A program made the translations under genes and the position numbers. DNA of 64,000 nt from GCA-002050365 sp038235165 (GTDB taxonomy: Bacteria > Acidobacteriota > Blastocatellia > Pyrinomonadales > Pyrinomonadaceae), in contig JBBSUG010000009.1 of NCBI GenBank assembly GCA_038235165.1, forward strand, positions 62,001-126,000, in the 5' to 3' direction. Position 1 is the first letter of the stretch. The number at the start of each line of letters is the position of its first letter. Of the stretch, positions 53,952 through 63,972 are shown piece after piece. Below the pieces are notes generated by a model, which saw nothing but the letters and a program-made list of their open reading frames with translations, was not told where the DNA came from and made no database searches.

Positions 53952-55088
53952 ATGAAATCGGACGTTCTCATAATTAGAATCAGCTTTATTTTGCTTTTGG
54001 CGGCGATGGGATATTTGCTTAATCCGCTGGGGCAAACGGCGCATCTCCCGGAAACATTGAGCCGGGAATCGCGGCAGTTTATTTCAGCGATTCTCGGAAT
54101 TGTCGTTTCAATTTTTATCATCGGCTTTGAAATGCGGGCGCGGCGGGCTTCGCTGAAAACTTTGATCGGCGCGGCGGTCGGTTCGATTTTGGGAATCGTC
54201 GGCGCGTATTTGATCGGAATGCTCATCAGTTCGCAGGAAACGACGGCAGTCAATGCCGAGATGAAGACATTTTTGACGGTCGCGCTCGTTTTTTTTATGG
54301 CGTATATCGGTTTGATGGTCGGCGCAGCGAAAGGCGAATTTATTGATCTGTCAGCACTCGGCGGTATCTTTTCGGATAAAAATGTTAAGCGCGATTACAA
54401 AATTTTGGACACGAGCGTCATTATTGACGGGCGCATCGCCGATGTTGCCGAAACCGGATTTTTGGGCGGCACGTTAATCATTCCGCAGTTCATTTTGACC
54501 GAATTGCAGCAGGTCGCCGATTCCGCTGATTCTTCTAAACGTCAGCGCGGACGGCGCGGCTTGGATATGCTCCAGCGGCTTCGCAACAACAGCAATATTG
54601 ACATTCAAATTATCGAGACGGACTTTCCCGCCGTCAAAGAAGTTGATTTAAAGCTGATCGAACTCGGCAACGAACTCGAAGCCGTTATCGTCACCAATGA
54701 CTTTAATTTGAACAAAGTTTCGCAGCTTCGCGGCGTGAGCGTTTTGAACATCAACGAACTCGCCAACGCCTTGAAACCCGTCGTTCTGCCGGGTGAAGCG
54801 ATGCGCGTTTTCATTCTAAAGGAAGGCAAAGAATACAATCAGGGCGTGGCGTATTTGGACGACGGCACGATGGTCGTCGTGGACAACGCGCGGCGTTTGA
54901 TCGGCAAAACGGCGGATGTCGCCGTCACCAGCGTATTGCAGACGACCGCCGGAAAGATGATTTTCGGTCGGTTGTGGGAAGAAAAAGACGACCATTACGA
55001 CAGTTCGCCGAATATTCACGATTCTCGTTCGGCAACTTTCCGCAAATCCACCCGCGAACTGCGCCAACCGACGATTATCGAAGAATAG
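53952..55088 (+). CDS. PIN/TRAM-domain membrane protein (YacL-like)
   Basis: 378 residues. Four N-terminal membrane helices (~5-125), then a PIN nuclease domain starting LDTSVIIDGRIADVAETGF with acidic residues in ILTELQQVAD and VTNDFNLNKV, and a C-terminal TRAM domain (~315-360). Family members resemble Bacillus YacL and are thought to be RNases. The gene heads the cluster with ispD and ispF, a common order in many phyla. Confidence 0.93.
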   Translation: MKSDVLIIRISFILLLAAMGYLLNPLGQTAHLPETLSRESRQFISAILGIVVSIFIIGFEMRARRASLKTLIGAAVGSILGIVGAYLIGMLISSQETTAVNAEMKTFLTVALVFFMAYIGLMVGAAKGEFIDLSALGGIFSDKNVKRDYKILDTSVIIDGRIADVAETGFLGGTLIIPQFILTELQQVADSADSSKRQRGRRGLDMLQRLRNNSNIDIQIIETDFPAVKEVDLKLIELGNELEAVIVTNDFNLNKVSQLRGVSVLNINELANALKPVVLPGEAMRVFILKEGKEYNQGVAYLDDGTMVVVDNARRLIGKTADVAVTSVLQTTAGKMIFGRLWEEKDDHYDSSPNIHDSRSATFRKSTRELRQPTIIEE

Positions 55089-55175
55089 ATTGATAACCTA
55101 AATCGCCAATTGATGCCAGATGCAGGGTTGAGTGCAGATATGTTTTTTACAAATTGGTAAACAATTGACACTCAA

Positions 55176-55847
55176 ATGAATACTGCCATCATTGTTGCCG
55201 CCGGACAGGGAAAAAGATTCGGGACGGAAACGCTAAAACAATTTCTCGAAATTTGCGGAACGCCAATTGTCATTCATACCGTGCAAAAATTTGAAAAATG
55301 CGCGGCAGTTGACGAAATCATACTGGTTCTGCCTGTTGCGGAGCTTGAAAGTTTCACGCACATCGTTGAAAAACATCACCTGAAAAAATTAAAAAAAATT
55401 GTCGGCGGCGGTAAAACTCGCGCTGAATCGGTTCTCAACGGATTAAACGCGATCAACGAAAAAACGGGTGAAATCATCGCGGTTCACGACGGCGCACGTC
55501 CGCTGGTGACGGTCGAAGAAATCACGCGAACCATCGAAAAAGCACGGGAAACGGGAGCGGCGTGTCTGACGGCGTTCGTTACCGATACGATCAAAGAAGT
55601 TGACGGCGACAAAATTATTCGCACGATTGACCGCGCTAATTTGCGCCGCGCATTGACTCCGCAGTGTTTTCGCTACGAAATTTTGCGCCGCGCTTTTGCG
55701 GAAAATGACATCGGTGAAATCGTCACGGACGAATGTTTTTTGGTGGAAAAACTCGGCGTTGAAGTTTCCGTCGTCGAAGGAAACGCGCAAAACATCAAAA
55801 TTACCGTGCCGGGAGATTTGATTTTGGCTGAAAATTTACTGAAGTAA
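55176..55847 (+). CDS. ispD: 2-C-methyl-D-erythritol 4-phosphate cytidylyltransferase
   Basis: 223 residues. CTP-binding loop AAGQGKRFG with the downstream Lys in TLKQF, then VHDGARPLVT and the ending KITVPGDLILAE. It catalyses the third step of the MEP isoprenoid pathway. Followed 15 bp later by ispF, so the two are co-transcribed. Length and motifs are normal. Confidence 0.95.
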   Translation: MNTAIIVAAGQGKRFGTETLKQFLEICGTPIVIHTVQKFEKCAAVDEIILVLPVAELESFTHIVEKHHLKKLKKIVGGGKTRAESVLNGLNAINEKTGEIIAVHDGARPLVTVEEITRTIEKARETGAACLTAFVTDTIKEVDGDKIIRTIDRANLRRALTPQCFRYEILRRAFAENDIGEIVTDECFLVEKLGVEVSVVEGNAQNIKITVPGDLILAENLLK

Positions 55848-55862
55848 TCTTTATCAATTAAA

Positions 55863-56351
55863 ATGTTTAGAATCGGTTTTGGCAGCGACATTCACCAGCT
55901 TGTTGCAGATCGCCCGTTAATTGTGGGCGGCGTAGTAATTCCGTTTGACAAAGGCGCGGTCGGGCATTCGGACGCTGACGCGCTGACGCACGCCGTGACC
56001 GACGCGATTCTCGGCGCACTTGCGCTCGGCGATATCGGTTCGCATTTTTCCGACAGCGATGCGAAGTGGAAAAATGCCGACAGTTTCGTTTTTCTAAAAC
56101 ACACAATCGAAATGATGAAGGAAAATGATTTTGTCGTCGTCAATGTTGATTCGGTCATCAGCTTGGAAAAGCCGAAGCTGCGCCCGTTCATTGACGAAAT
56201 GCGCGAAAATCTGGCGCAAACATTAGAAATTGAAATTTCCTGCGTCAGTGTCAAAGCGAAAACCGGGGAAGCCGTTGACGCGGTTGGCAAAGGCGAAGCT
56301 GTTAAAGCGGAGGCGATTGTTTTGCTGAAAAGGGCAGAAACTCGCGCGTAA
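55863..56351 (+). CDS. ispF: 2-C-methyl-D-erythritol 2,4-cyclodiphosphate synthase
   Basis: 162 residues. Zinc ligands in GSDIHQL (Asp9, His11), GHSDADALTHAVTDAILGAL and DIGSHFSDSD, all hallmark segments. It makes the cyclodiphosphate in the MEP pathway from the IspE product. The 3' end overlaps the left arm of the following hairpin. Confidence 0.96.
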   Translation: MFRIGFGSDIHQLVADRPLIVGGVVIPFDKGAVGHSDADALTHAVTDAILGALALGDIGSHFSDSDAKWKNADSFVFLKHTIEMMKENDFVVVNVDSVISLEKPKLRPFIDEMRENLAQTLEIEISCVSVKAKTGEAVDAVGKGEAVKAEAIVLLKRAETRA

Positions 56352-56389
56352 GCAAGGGTGCCGCTTAATTCTTTCACCCTTGCTTACGC
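56346..56389. terminator. 15-bp hairpin between convergent ispF and Yip1-TPR genes
   Basis: Arms 56346-56360 and 56375-56389 are perfect complements around 14 nt. Complementary outer bases (AGAAAC / GTTTCT) extend the palindrome to about 56336-56398. It lies between convergent genes, fits a bidirectional terminator and resembles the other REP-like elements. Confidence 0.65.
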
Positions 56390-56405
56390 ACGGGTTTCTG
56401 CCGAA

Positions 56406-57761
56406 TCAAATCTCTTTTTGCGCGAGCTTGCTCCAATATCTTAATTCGCGGCGGCGGTAATCGGGTGAAGTTTTAGCGGATTCGACTGCTTGTTCAAACA
56501 TTTCACGCGCTTTTTCCGGTTCATTTTGCGTTTGGTAAACTTTACCGAGACGATACAAACCTTCGGAATCAACCGGACGGCGCGTGACGAATTTTTCTAA
56601 CGCTTCCCGCGCTTCGTTGAACATTTCAGCTGCCAGATAAGTCGCGCCGATTTCGCGCCAGATTTCGCTCAAAGCGTATTTTTCATTTTCTTCGACGACG
56701 ATTCCGAAATGATTGAGAGCATTTTGCAAATCGCCTTTTTTACGCGCCAATTTGCCAAGTTCATAATTCGCATCAATCTCGTTTTTATCAATCGCCACCG
56801 CTTTGTGAAGATGTTCGAGAGCCATTTCTTCCTGCTGTCTTTGCAGATAAATGAGCGCAAGCTGAACGTGCGCGTCGGCATCGTTCGGATTGACCGTCGC
56901 GTTATGCAGAAATCGTTTGAAACTTTGTTTTTGACGAAACGCACCGCCGACACCGCGCAGCTCGCCGGAAATCGCGCCGCCGAAATACAGATAGCCGTAA
57001 AAGAGCAGAAACGGCGAGAAAAGCCACGGCGAAATAAAGCCGAAAACATAAATTCCGAGACTAAACGCAAGCGATGAAACGCCAACGCTCAAAATCGCCG
57101 CTCCGTAATTTGCGCCGAACACCGTCCGCGCGGCAAAAATCATCAAAACGCCGAATAGAATAACGCCCGCCAACCACAACAGCAGATAAATTAATCCGTC
57201 AATTTGCGCCGAACCGAGCGCAAAACCGGCAATCGCCGACGGCAGATGCGCCGCCGCCCAAGCCATCAGCGCACAGGTCGCCGTCTCGCCGTAACTGCGC
57301 TGCAAAACTACGCCGAAAGAGCCGCTACTGCCGCCGAGAAGAACCATCATTAAAATCAACGCGGGAACATATAAAACGGAAAGGGAAATAGTCGGTGTGA
57401 AAAAATTCTGCTCGAACGAAACGAAATACAGCGCGGATTTTCCGGCAATCGGCAGCGGACGATGTTTGCGCCGCAGTTCCTTGTTAATGTCGAGATTGGC
57501 GTAATATTCCGCTTCTTCACGCTGCGCCGGTGTCATTCGCCCGTCAATCGAATCTTCGTCAAAGTTTGAATTATTCAAATAATAATCGGCTTTCGAAACT
57601 GCATAATTATCGGCGATACGAGAATTAACCGCGTAATTAAAAGCGAACGAAACGAGCAGCATCAAAACGGCGGCGAAAATCCAACTGCCCTTATCAATAA
57701 TTTCGCTCATCGCCGTTGCGGGGCGAAAATATAGCTGAAAAAATAGTTTGATGTTTTCCAT
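56406..57761 (-). CDS. Yip1-domain membrane protein with TPR tail
   Basis: 451 residues from the ATG at 57761. An N-terminal ~270-residue membrane part with about five helices begins MENIKLFFQLYFRPATAM (Yip1-like). A soluble TPR tail follows (HVQLALIYLQRQQEEMALEHLHKAV, YELGKLARKKGDLQNALNHFG, EGLYRLGKVYQTQNEPEKAREMF). No enzymatic motif. Probably an inner-membrane scaffold; partners unknown. Confidence 0.87.
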   Translation of the reverse strand: MENIKLFFQLYFRPATAMSEIIDKGSWIFAAVLMLLVSFAFNYAVNSRIADNYAVSKADYYLNNSNFDEDSIDGRMTPAQREEAEYYANLDINKELRRKHRPLPIAGKSALYFVSFEQNFFTPTISLSVLYVPALILMMVLLGGSSGSFGVVLQRSYGETATCALMAWAAAHLPSAIAGFALGSAQIDGLIYLLLWLAGVILFGVLMIFAARTVFGANYGAAILSVGVSSLAFSLGIYVFGFISPWLFSPFLLFYGYLYFGGAISGELRGVGGAFRQKQSFKRFLHNATVNPNDADAHVQLALIYLQRQQEEMALEHLHKAVAIDKNEIDANYELGKLARKKGDLQNALNHFGIVVEENEKYALSEIWREIGATYLAAEMFNEAREALEKFVTRRPVDSEGLYRLGKVYQTQNEPEKAREMFEQAVESAKTSPDYRRRELRYWSKLAQKEI

Positions 57762-57987
57762 AGTTACCAAAGCGAGCAAAGGTCGGGAAATCAAGCACTA
57801 TTTGTCCCATAGATTCCACCTCAAACAGATTTTAGCATAGAAAATAAGTCTCAAAAATAAAAAATCATTTTGCGAAAAAATGAAAATCTCAAATTTTTGC
57901 TCAAATAAACTTTTGATAAATGCTATATTTATCTCGAAATATTAAATGCTTTCGTTTTTCAAATCTTTCAATTCGAGGAGATTATTG

Positions 57988-60900
57988 ATGTCCGTAAAAA
58001 GTGTCGTTCAAATAACTTTCGCTTTATTTATGCTTGTCTTTTTTGCCAACGCGCAGACCGTCAGTCCGAATCTTTATCAAAATATGAGCTGGCGAATGAT
58101 CGGACCGTTTCGCGCCGGAAGAACGGTCGGCGCGGCGGGCATTCCTGATCAGCCGAACGTATTTTACATCGGTGTCAATAACGGCGGCGTGTGGAAAACG
58201 ACGGATGCGGGGCGAACGTGGCAACCGATTTTCGACGATCAGCCGACGGGTTCAATCGGCGATCTCGCCATCGCGCCGTCAAACCCGAACGTGATTTACG
58301 TCGGCAGCGGCGAAGGATTGCAGCGACCCGATTTATCAACCGGCGACGGAATGTACAGATCGAACGACGGCGGCAAAACGTGGCGGCATCTGGGACTGCG
58401 CGACAGTCAGCAGATCGGTTCGATCATCGTTGACCCTAAAAACGAAAACCGGTTGTTCGTCGCCGTTCTCGGTCATCCGTACGGTCCAAATGCCGAACGC
58501 GGCGTTTATCGTTCAACCGACGGCGGCGAAAGTTTTACGCGCGTGTTGTTCAAAGACGAAAACACCGGCGCGATTCAGGTTGAATTCGACCCGAAGGATG
58601 CCGACACGATTTACGCCGATTTGTGGGCGGGACGGCAGGGACCGTGGGAAAACGGCGCGTGGCAGGGAATGAAAAGCGGGCTTTTCAAATCAACCGACGG
58701 CGGAAATAATTGGAAACAATTGACCAAAGGTTTGCCGACCGTCGAACAGGGGTTGGGGCGCATCGGGATTGCCATTGCACCGAACGAACGCAAACGGTTG
58801 TACGCGACGGTTGACGCGAACCCGGAATTCGGCGGACTTTATGCGTCGAACGATGCAGGCGAAAGCTGGCAAAAAATCAATAACGACGGGCGAATCTGGG
58901 GACGCGGCAGCGATTTCGCCGAAGTCAAAGTTCACCCGAACAACCCAGACATCGTTTTCGTCGCCAACACTGCGTCGTATAAATCAACTGACGGCGGGAA
59001 AACCTTTACGGGTTTTAAAGGCGCACCCGGCGGCGACGACTACCACCGTTTCTGGATCAATCCGAAAAACCCGGACATCATTTTAATCGCCAGCGATCAG
59101 GGCGCGACCGTTTCGGTCAACGGCGGCGGAACTTGGTCGAGTTGGTATAATCAGCCGACCGCGCAGCTTTATCACGTCATCACCGACAATGAATTTCCGT
59201 ACTGGGTGTATAGCGGACAGCAGGAAAGCGGTTCGGTCGGAGTCGCGTCGCGCGGCGATACGGGCGCGATTACTTCACGCGACTGGCGGACGGTCGGGCT
59301 GGAAGAATACGGTTACGCCGCGCCCGACCCGCTCAATCCGCATTTTATTTACGGCGGTAAACTAACGCGCTTCGACAAGCGCACCGGGCAGGTGCTGAAT
59401 GTGATGCCCGAAGCCGTTCGCACCGGCAAATACCGCTTCGTCAGAACCGCGCCGGTGATTTTCTCGCCGGTTGACCCGCATATTTTATATTTTGCCGGCA
59501 ACGTGCTTTTCAAGACGACGACCGGCGGGCAGAATTGGGAAATAATCAGCCCGGATTTGTCGCGGGAGAAATGGGAAGTTCCGAAAAACGTCGGCATTTA
59601 CGCGACGAAGGAAATGGACACGATGCCGCGCCGGGGCGTTATTTACACGGTCGCGCCGTCTTATAAAGATGTCAAAACGATTTGGGCGGGAACCGACGAC
59701 GGTTTGATTCAAGTGACGCGCGACGGCGGTAAAAACTGGCAGAATGTTACGCCGCCGGAACTGAAATCGTGGGCGAAAGTTTCACTCATTGACGCGGGAC
59801 GGTTCGATGCGAACACGGCTTACGCGGCGATCAATACGTTTCGCCTCGACGATTTGCGACCTCATATTTTGCGAACGCACGATGGCGGCAAAACGTGGAG
59901 GGAAATTACCAAAGGCTTACCCGACGGCGGCATCGTTAACGCCGTCCGCGAAGATTCGGTTCGGAAAGGTTTGCTGTATTGTGGAACCGAACAGGCAGTT
60001 TATTTTTCGCTCGACGACGGCGACACTTGGCAGCCGCTTCGATTAAATATGCCCGCGACTTCGATTCGTGATCTGGTCGTCCATAATGACGATTTGGTCG
60101 TCGGGACACACGGGCGTTCGTTTTGGATTCTCGATGATCTCACGCCGCTGCGCCAAATAAATCAACAGGTGACGGCGGCGAACGCATTTCTTTTCGCGCC
60201 GCAAACCGCGATTCGCATCCGGCGCAGTGTTCACACCGACACGCCGTTTCCGCCCGAAGAACCGGCGGGGCAGAATCCACCGGACGGTGCGATTATCAAT
60301 TATTATTTGAAGGAAAAATCGTCAACCCCAATCGTGCTGGAAATTTTCGATGCGGGTAGCAAGCTCGTTCGCCGATACGCCAGCAACGACTCGCCATTGC
60401 CGGTTGATGTCAATGAACTGCGGTTTCCGACGCATTGGATTCGCCCGCCGCGCATTTTGCCGAACGATGTGGGAATGCAGCGTTTCGTTTGGGATTTAAT
60501 GTATCCGAATCCGCCCGCCGACAACTACGATTTGCCGATTTCCGCGATCGACCACGACACGCCGTTCGTGCCGTTGGGTCCGTTTGTTCTGCCTGGAAAT
60601 TATACCGTTAAATTAACCGTCGGCGGCAAAACATACACGCAGCCGCTGACCGTCAAAATTGATCCGCGCGTAACTACGCCGACCGCCGCTTTGCAGCAGC
60701 AGTTCGCCCTTTCGATGCAGGCTTACGAAGGTATCAAACAGTCTCGCGCCGTGATGGAAGATGTCAAGAAATTGCAGGCGCAATTGAAAACTGCCCGTGC
60801 GAATGCCGCCGGAAAACGCGACCTTCTCAAAAATATAGACGTACTCGAAGGAAAGCTGAATTTATTGTTGGGAACAAGTGCGCGACAGTCGTCCGCGCCC

Positions 60901-61095
60901 GTTCCGTTGGCGAATTTTACGCTCGGCAGACTGCCGGGAGCGTTTCAAACACTGCTCGATGTTTTGCAGGAAGCCGATGCGGTGCCGACGATGCAAGCTG
61001 CCGCAACCGCAAAAGATTTACAGCAGGCGTTAGCGAACGCGATGAAAATCTGGAATGAAATAAAGTCGAAAGATGCGTCCGCGTTGAAGATGTAA
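57988..61095 (+). CDS. VPS10/sortilin-like secreted propeller protein
   Basis: 1035 residues from the ATG at 57988 (GAGGAG upstream), with signal peptide to FANAQ. The N-terminal ~700 residues carry repeated BNR-type signatures (GGVWKTTDAGRTW, GMYRSNDGGKTWRHL, GLFKSTDGGNNWKQL, YKSTDGGKTFTGF), forming VPS10-like ten-bladed propellers. A C-terminal ~300-residue part contains FnIII-like and helical segments (KKLQAQLKTARANAAGK). Members are often annotated as glycosyl hydrolases, but no glycosidase catalytic residues are evident. Very common in Acidobacteria. Confidence 0.92.
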   Translation: MSVKSVVQITFALFMLVFFANAQTVSPNLYQNMSWRMIGPFRAGRTVGAAGIPDQPNVFYIGVNNGGVWKTTDAGRTWQPIFDDQPTGSIGDLAIAPSNPNVIYVGSGEGLQRPDLSTGDGMYRSNDGGKTWRHLGLRDSQQIGSIIVDPKNENRLFVAVLGHPYGPNAERGVYRSTDGGESFTRVLFKDENTGAIQVEFDPKDADTIYADLWAGRQGPWENGAWQGMKSGLFKSTDGGNNWKQLTKGLPTVEQGLGRIGIAIAPNERKRLYATVDANPEFGGLYASNDAGESWQKINNDGRIWGRGSDFAEVKVHPNNPDIVFVANTASYKSTDGGKTFTGFKGAPGGDDYHRFWINPKNPDIILIASDQGATVSVNGGGTWSSWYNQPTAQLYHVITDNEFPYWVYSGQQESGSVGVASRGDTGAITSRDWRTVGLEEYGYAAPDPLNPHFIYGGKLTRFDKRTGQVLNVMPEAVRTGKYRFVRTAPVIFSPVDPHILYFAGNVLFKTTTGGQNWEIISPDLSREKWEVPKNVGIYATKEMDTMPRRGVIYTVAPSYKDVKTIWAGTDDGLIQVTRDGGKNWQNVTPPELKSWAKVSLIDAGRFDANTAYAAINTFRLDDLRPHILRTHDGGKTWREITKGLPDGGIVNAVREDSVRKGLLYCGTEQAVYFSLDDGDTWQPLRLNMPATSIRDLVVHNDDLVVGTHGRSFWILDDLTPLRQINQQVTAANAFLFAPQTAIRIRRSVHTDTPFPPEEPAGQNPPDGAIINYYLKEKSSTPIVLEIFDAGSKLVRRYASNDSPLPVDVNELRFPTHWIRPPRILPNDVGMQRFVWDLMYPNPPADNYDLPISAIDHDTPFVPLGPFVLPGNYTVKLTVGGKTYTQPLTVKIDPRVTTPTAALQQQFALSMQAYEGIKQSRAVMEDVKKLQAQLKTARANAAGKRDLLKNIDVLEGKLNLLLGTSARQSSAPVPLANFTLGRLPGAFQTLLDVLQEADAVPTMQAAATAKDLQQALANAMKIWNEIKSKDASALKM

Positions 61096-61151
61096 CGTCG
61101 TCTTGCTGAAGACGTACCGTCGCCGGGACGGGCGGTGGTCACCTGAAAACT

Positions 61152-61826
61152 ATGAGTTTTGAAGAACACGACGCGCGTGAGCGCACGAAGGAAATACAAA
61201 CCGCTTTTGCCGAGAAAGGCGATGCGCTCGGCTGGTTCGACGCGCTTTACAAAGAAGCGGGTGGCGATAACGAAAAAATTCCGTGGGCGGACCTTGAGCC
61301 GAATAAATTTTTGCGCCGCTGGGCTGAACAAACGAATTTGCGCGGGGACAATCGCAACGCCTTGGTCGTCGGCTGCGGTTTGGGCGACGATGCCCGGTTT
61401 TTACATGATCTGGGTTTTCGTGTGACGGCGTTCGACATTTCGCCGACGGCGATTGAATGGGCGCGAAAACTTCATTCGGACACCGACATCCAATTTTTTA
61501 TCGCCGATTTGTTCGATCCGCCGAAAGAATGGTTTCAGGCGTTTGAATTTGTGCTGGAAGTTTACACGATTCAGCCGCTGCCGCTCGCCATTCGTTCGCA
61601 GGTAATTGACGCGATTGCTAATTTCACTGCTTTTCAGGGAAAATTGTTAGTCGTCACACGGGGGCGCGAAAGCGATGAAATCCCGCCGGAAATGCCGTGG
61701 GCATTGTCGAAAAAAGACCTGTCGAGGTTTGAAAAAAACAACTTAAAACCGGTAAATTTTGAAGAGATGCTCGGCGACGAAGAACCGGCGATCAGAAGGT
61801 TTATCGCCGAATACATCCGGCAGTAA
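61152..61826 (+). CDS. Class I SAM-dependent methyltransferase (TPMT-like)
   Basis: 224 residues. Motif I ALVVGCGLGDDARFL, then VTAFDISPTAIEWAR and QFFIADLFDPP. The N-terminus (GWFDALYKEAGGDNEKIPWADLEPN) resembles thiopurine/halide methyltransferase-like proteins. Substrate unknown. It lies 62 bp upstream of the PNPOx-like gene in the same direction. Confidence 0.88.
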   Translation: MSFEEHDARERTKEIQTAFAEKGDALGWFDALYKEAGGDNEKIPWADLEPNKFLRRWAEQTNLRGDNRNALVVGCGLGDDARFLHDLGFRVTAFDISPTAIEWARKLHSDTDIQFFIADLFDPPKEWFQAFEFVLEVYTIQPLPLAIRSQVIDAIANFTAFQGKLLVVTRGRESDEIPPEMPWALSKKDLSRFEKNNLKPVNFEEMLGDEEPAIRRFIAEYIRQ

Positions 61827-61888
61827 TTTGTGCGAAGAACACCGCACAAATTTTCATACATCGCAATTCCACCGGAGATCAATCAAAA

Positions 61889-62485
61889 ATGAATCATCAG
61901 GAACTCCTGACAAAAATTTTCGCACTGTTGACGCGCGGAGCGGCAGAAAGAAAATCGCCGCTGCATACGCCGACGGTCGCAACTATCAATGCGGACGGCA
62001 GTCCGTCAGTGCGCGTTGTCGTCTTTCGTGGATTTCTGCCCGACGGAAGAAATCTAATTTTTCATACGGATTTGCGGTCGCCGAAAATTAACGAACTTTA
62101 CGCCGATTCGCGTCTTTCGTGGCTTTTTTATCATCCTGCTGAAAAAATGCAGCTTCGTATTTCCGGCAGAGCGACGATTCATTCTGCTGCTAACGACGCG
62201 CTGAAACTGAAACAGTGGCAGGCGACGTGGGCGTTCGGCAGACGCTGTTATATGGGCGATGCGCCGAGCCGCATTGTCCCGGAGGCGATTTCGGGAATGT
62301 CCGCCGAACTGGAACAACGCGAACCGACCATCGAAGAAAGTGAGATCGGTTTTCCAAATTTTGCCGTCATTTCCACGCAGATTTCTTCGATAGACTGCCT
62401 CGAACTTTACGCCACCGGACATCGCCGTGCGCTTTTCACTTGGGACACAGAGGGAGAACTTGAAACAAATTGGCTGACACCTTGA
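61889..62485 (+). CDS. Pyridoxamine 5'-phosphate oxidase-like FMN protein
   Basis: 198 residues with the split beta-barrel FMN-binding pattern: TVATINADGSPSVRVVVFRGF, LIFHTDLRSPKINEL and LQLRISGRATIH-like strands. The C-terminus (LELYATGHRRALFTWD) corresponds to the PNPOx dimer region. The closest reading is a PdxH-like family (Alr4036 type) rather than PdxH itself. An FMN-dependent oxidase or reductase; substrate not certain. Confidence 0.88.
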   Translation: MNHQELLTKIFALLTRGAAERKSPLHTPTVATINADGSPSVRVVVFRGFLPDGRNLIFHTDLRSPKINELYADSRLSWLFYHPAEKMQLRISGRATIHSAANDALKLKQWQATWAFGRRCYMGDAPSRIVPEAISGMSAELEQREPTIEESEIGFPNFAVISTQISSIDCLELYATGHRRALFTWDTEGELETNWLTP

Positions 62486-62562
62486 TTTAGCAAAACGGAT
62501 TTCTTCGTTTTAAGCCAGCCGTATTACAATAAACAAAAATAAGTTCGAGAAAATTCAAAATT

Positions 62563-63972
62563 ATGACACCCGAGAAAATTGAAAGGAAAACACGCATTGA
62601 AACGGATTCGATGGGCGAAATTGCCGTCGAAGCGGATAAATACTGGGGCGCACAAACCGAGCGCAGTCTGCATCATTTCGACATCGGTTTCGACGTGATG
62701 CCGCGCGAGATGATTCGCGCCCTCGGCATTTTGAAAAAAGCCGCCGCGATAACTAATCATCAATTAAAATCGGATAAAATGACGCTCGACAAAACGGATT
62801 TGATCGTTCGCGCCGCCAATGAAGTGATTGACGGGCAGCTCGACGCGCATTTTCCGTTGCGCGTTTGGCAGACGGGTTCGGGAACGCAGACAAATATGAA
62901 TGCCAACGAAGTCATTTCCAATCGCGCTATCGAAATTGCGGGCGGCGAGATGGGTTCAAAAAAGCCGATTCACCCGAACGACGACGTGAATATGTCGCAG
63001 AGTTCCAACGATACTTTCCCGACAGCGATGTATATTGCCGCTGCCGAACAGCTTAATGAACTGATTTCGACGGTTGAAAAAGTGTCCAATTCGATCACCG
63101 CCAAAGCCCGAATGTTTGCCGATGTCGTCAAAATCGGGCGAACGCATTTGCAGGATGCTACGCCGCTGACCGTCGGGCAGGAATTCGGCGGCTGGGCTTC
63201 ATTAATCGAGCGCGATGTTGAAAGGTTAAAAACAGTGCTGCCCGGACTTTACGATTTGGCAATCGGCGGCACGGCGGTCGGCACGGGACTTAATTCGCAC
63301 CCCGATTTTGCGGAACGCGCCGCCTCGAACATCGCCGAATTAACCGGTTTGCCGTTTAAATCGCACCCGAACAAATTTGCCGCACTTTCCGCCCATGACG
63401 AAATAGTTTTCGCTTCCGGCGCACTCAAAACGCTGGCGTGTTCCTTAATGAAAATCGCCAATGACATCCGCTGGCTCGCGTCCGGTCCGCGCTGCGGCAT
63501 CGGTGAACTAATTTTGCCGGAAAACGAACCGGGCAGTTCGATAATGCCGGGAAAAGTCAACCCGACGCAATCCGAAGCGATGACGATGGTCGCCGCGCAG
63601 GTTCTCGGGAACGACGCGGCAATCGGTTTCGCCGGTTCGCAAGGGAATTTTGAACTGAATGTTTTCAAACCCGTGATGATTCACAATTTTCTGCATTCGG
63701 TTCGGTTGTTAAACGACGCTTGCAAAGGGTTTGTCGAATTCTGTATTAACGGTATCGAATTGAACCGCACGCAAATTGACAAATATTTGAGCGATTCGCT
63801 GATGCTGGTGACGGCACTAAATCAGCATATCGGTTACGATAATGCTTCAAAAATTGCTAAGAACGCGCATAAAAAGGGAACTTCGCTGAAAGAATCGGCA
63901 GTTGAATTGGGACTTTTGGACGGTGAAAAATTTGACGAATTAGTAAAGCCGGAAGAAATGACACATCCGTAA
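62563..63972 (+). CDS. fumC: Class II fumarate hydratase
   Basis: 469 residues. Fumarase/aspartase superfamily signatures: SGTQTNMNANEV, MSQSSNDTFPTAM, KIGRTHLQDATPLTVGQEF and the catalytic loop GSSIMPGKVNPTQSEA. Cytoplasmic; converts fumarate to malate in the TCA cycle. An asparagine-specific class signature is absent, favouring fumarase over aspartase. The stop lies 28 bp from the window end. Confidence 0.95.
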   Translation: MTPEKIERKTRIETDSMGEIAVEADKYWGAQTERSLHHFDIGFDVMPREMIRALGILKKAAAITNHQLKSDKMTLDKTDLIVRAANEVIDGQLDAHFPLRVWQTGSGTQTNMNANEVISNRAIEIAGGEMGSKKPIHPNDDVNMSQSSNDTFPTAMYIAAAEQLNELISTVEKVSNSITAKARMFADVVKIGRTHLQDATPLTVGQEFGGWASLIERDVERLKTVLPGLYDLAIGGTAVGTGLNSHPDFAERAASNIAELTGLPFKSHPNKFAALSAHDEIVFASGALKTLACSLMKIANDIRWLASGPRCGIGELILPENEPGSSIMPGKVNPTQSEAMTMVAAQVLGNDAAIGFAGSQGNFELNVFKPVMIHNFLHSVRLLNDACKGFVEFCINGIELNRTQIDKYLSDSLMLVTALNQHIGYDNASKIAKNAHKKGTSLKESAVELGLLDGEKFDELVKPEEMTHP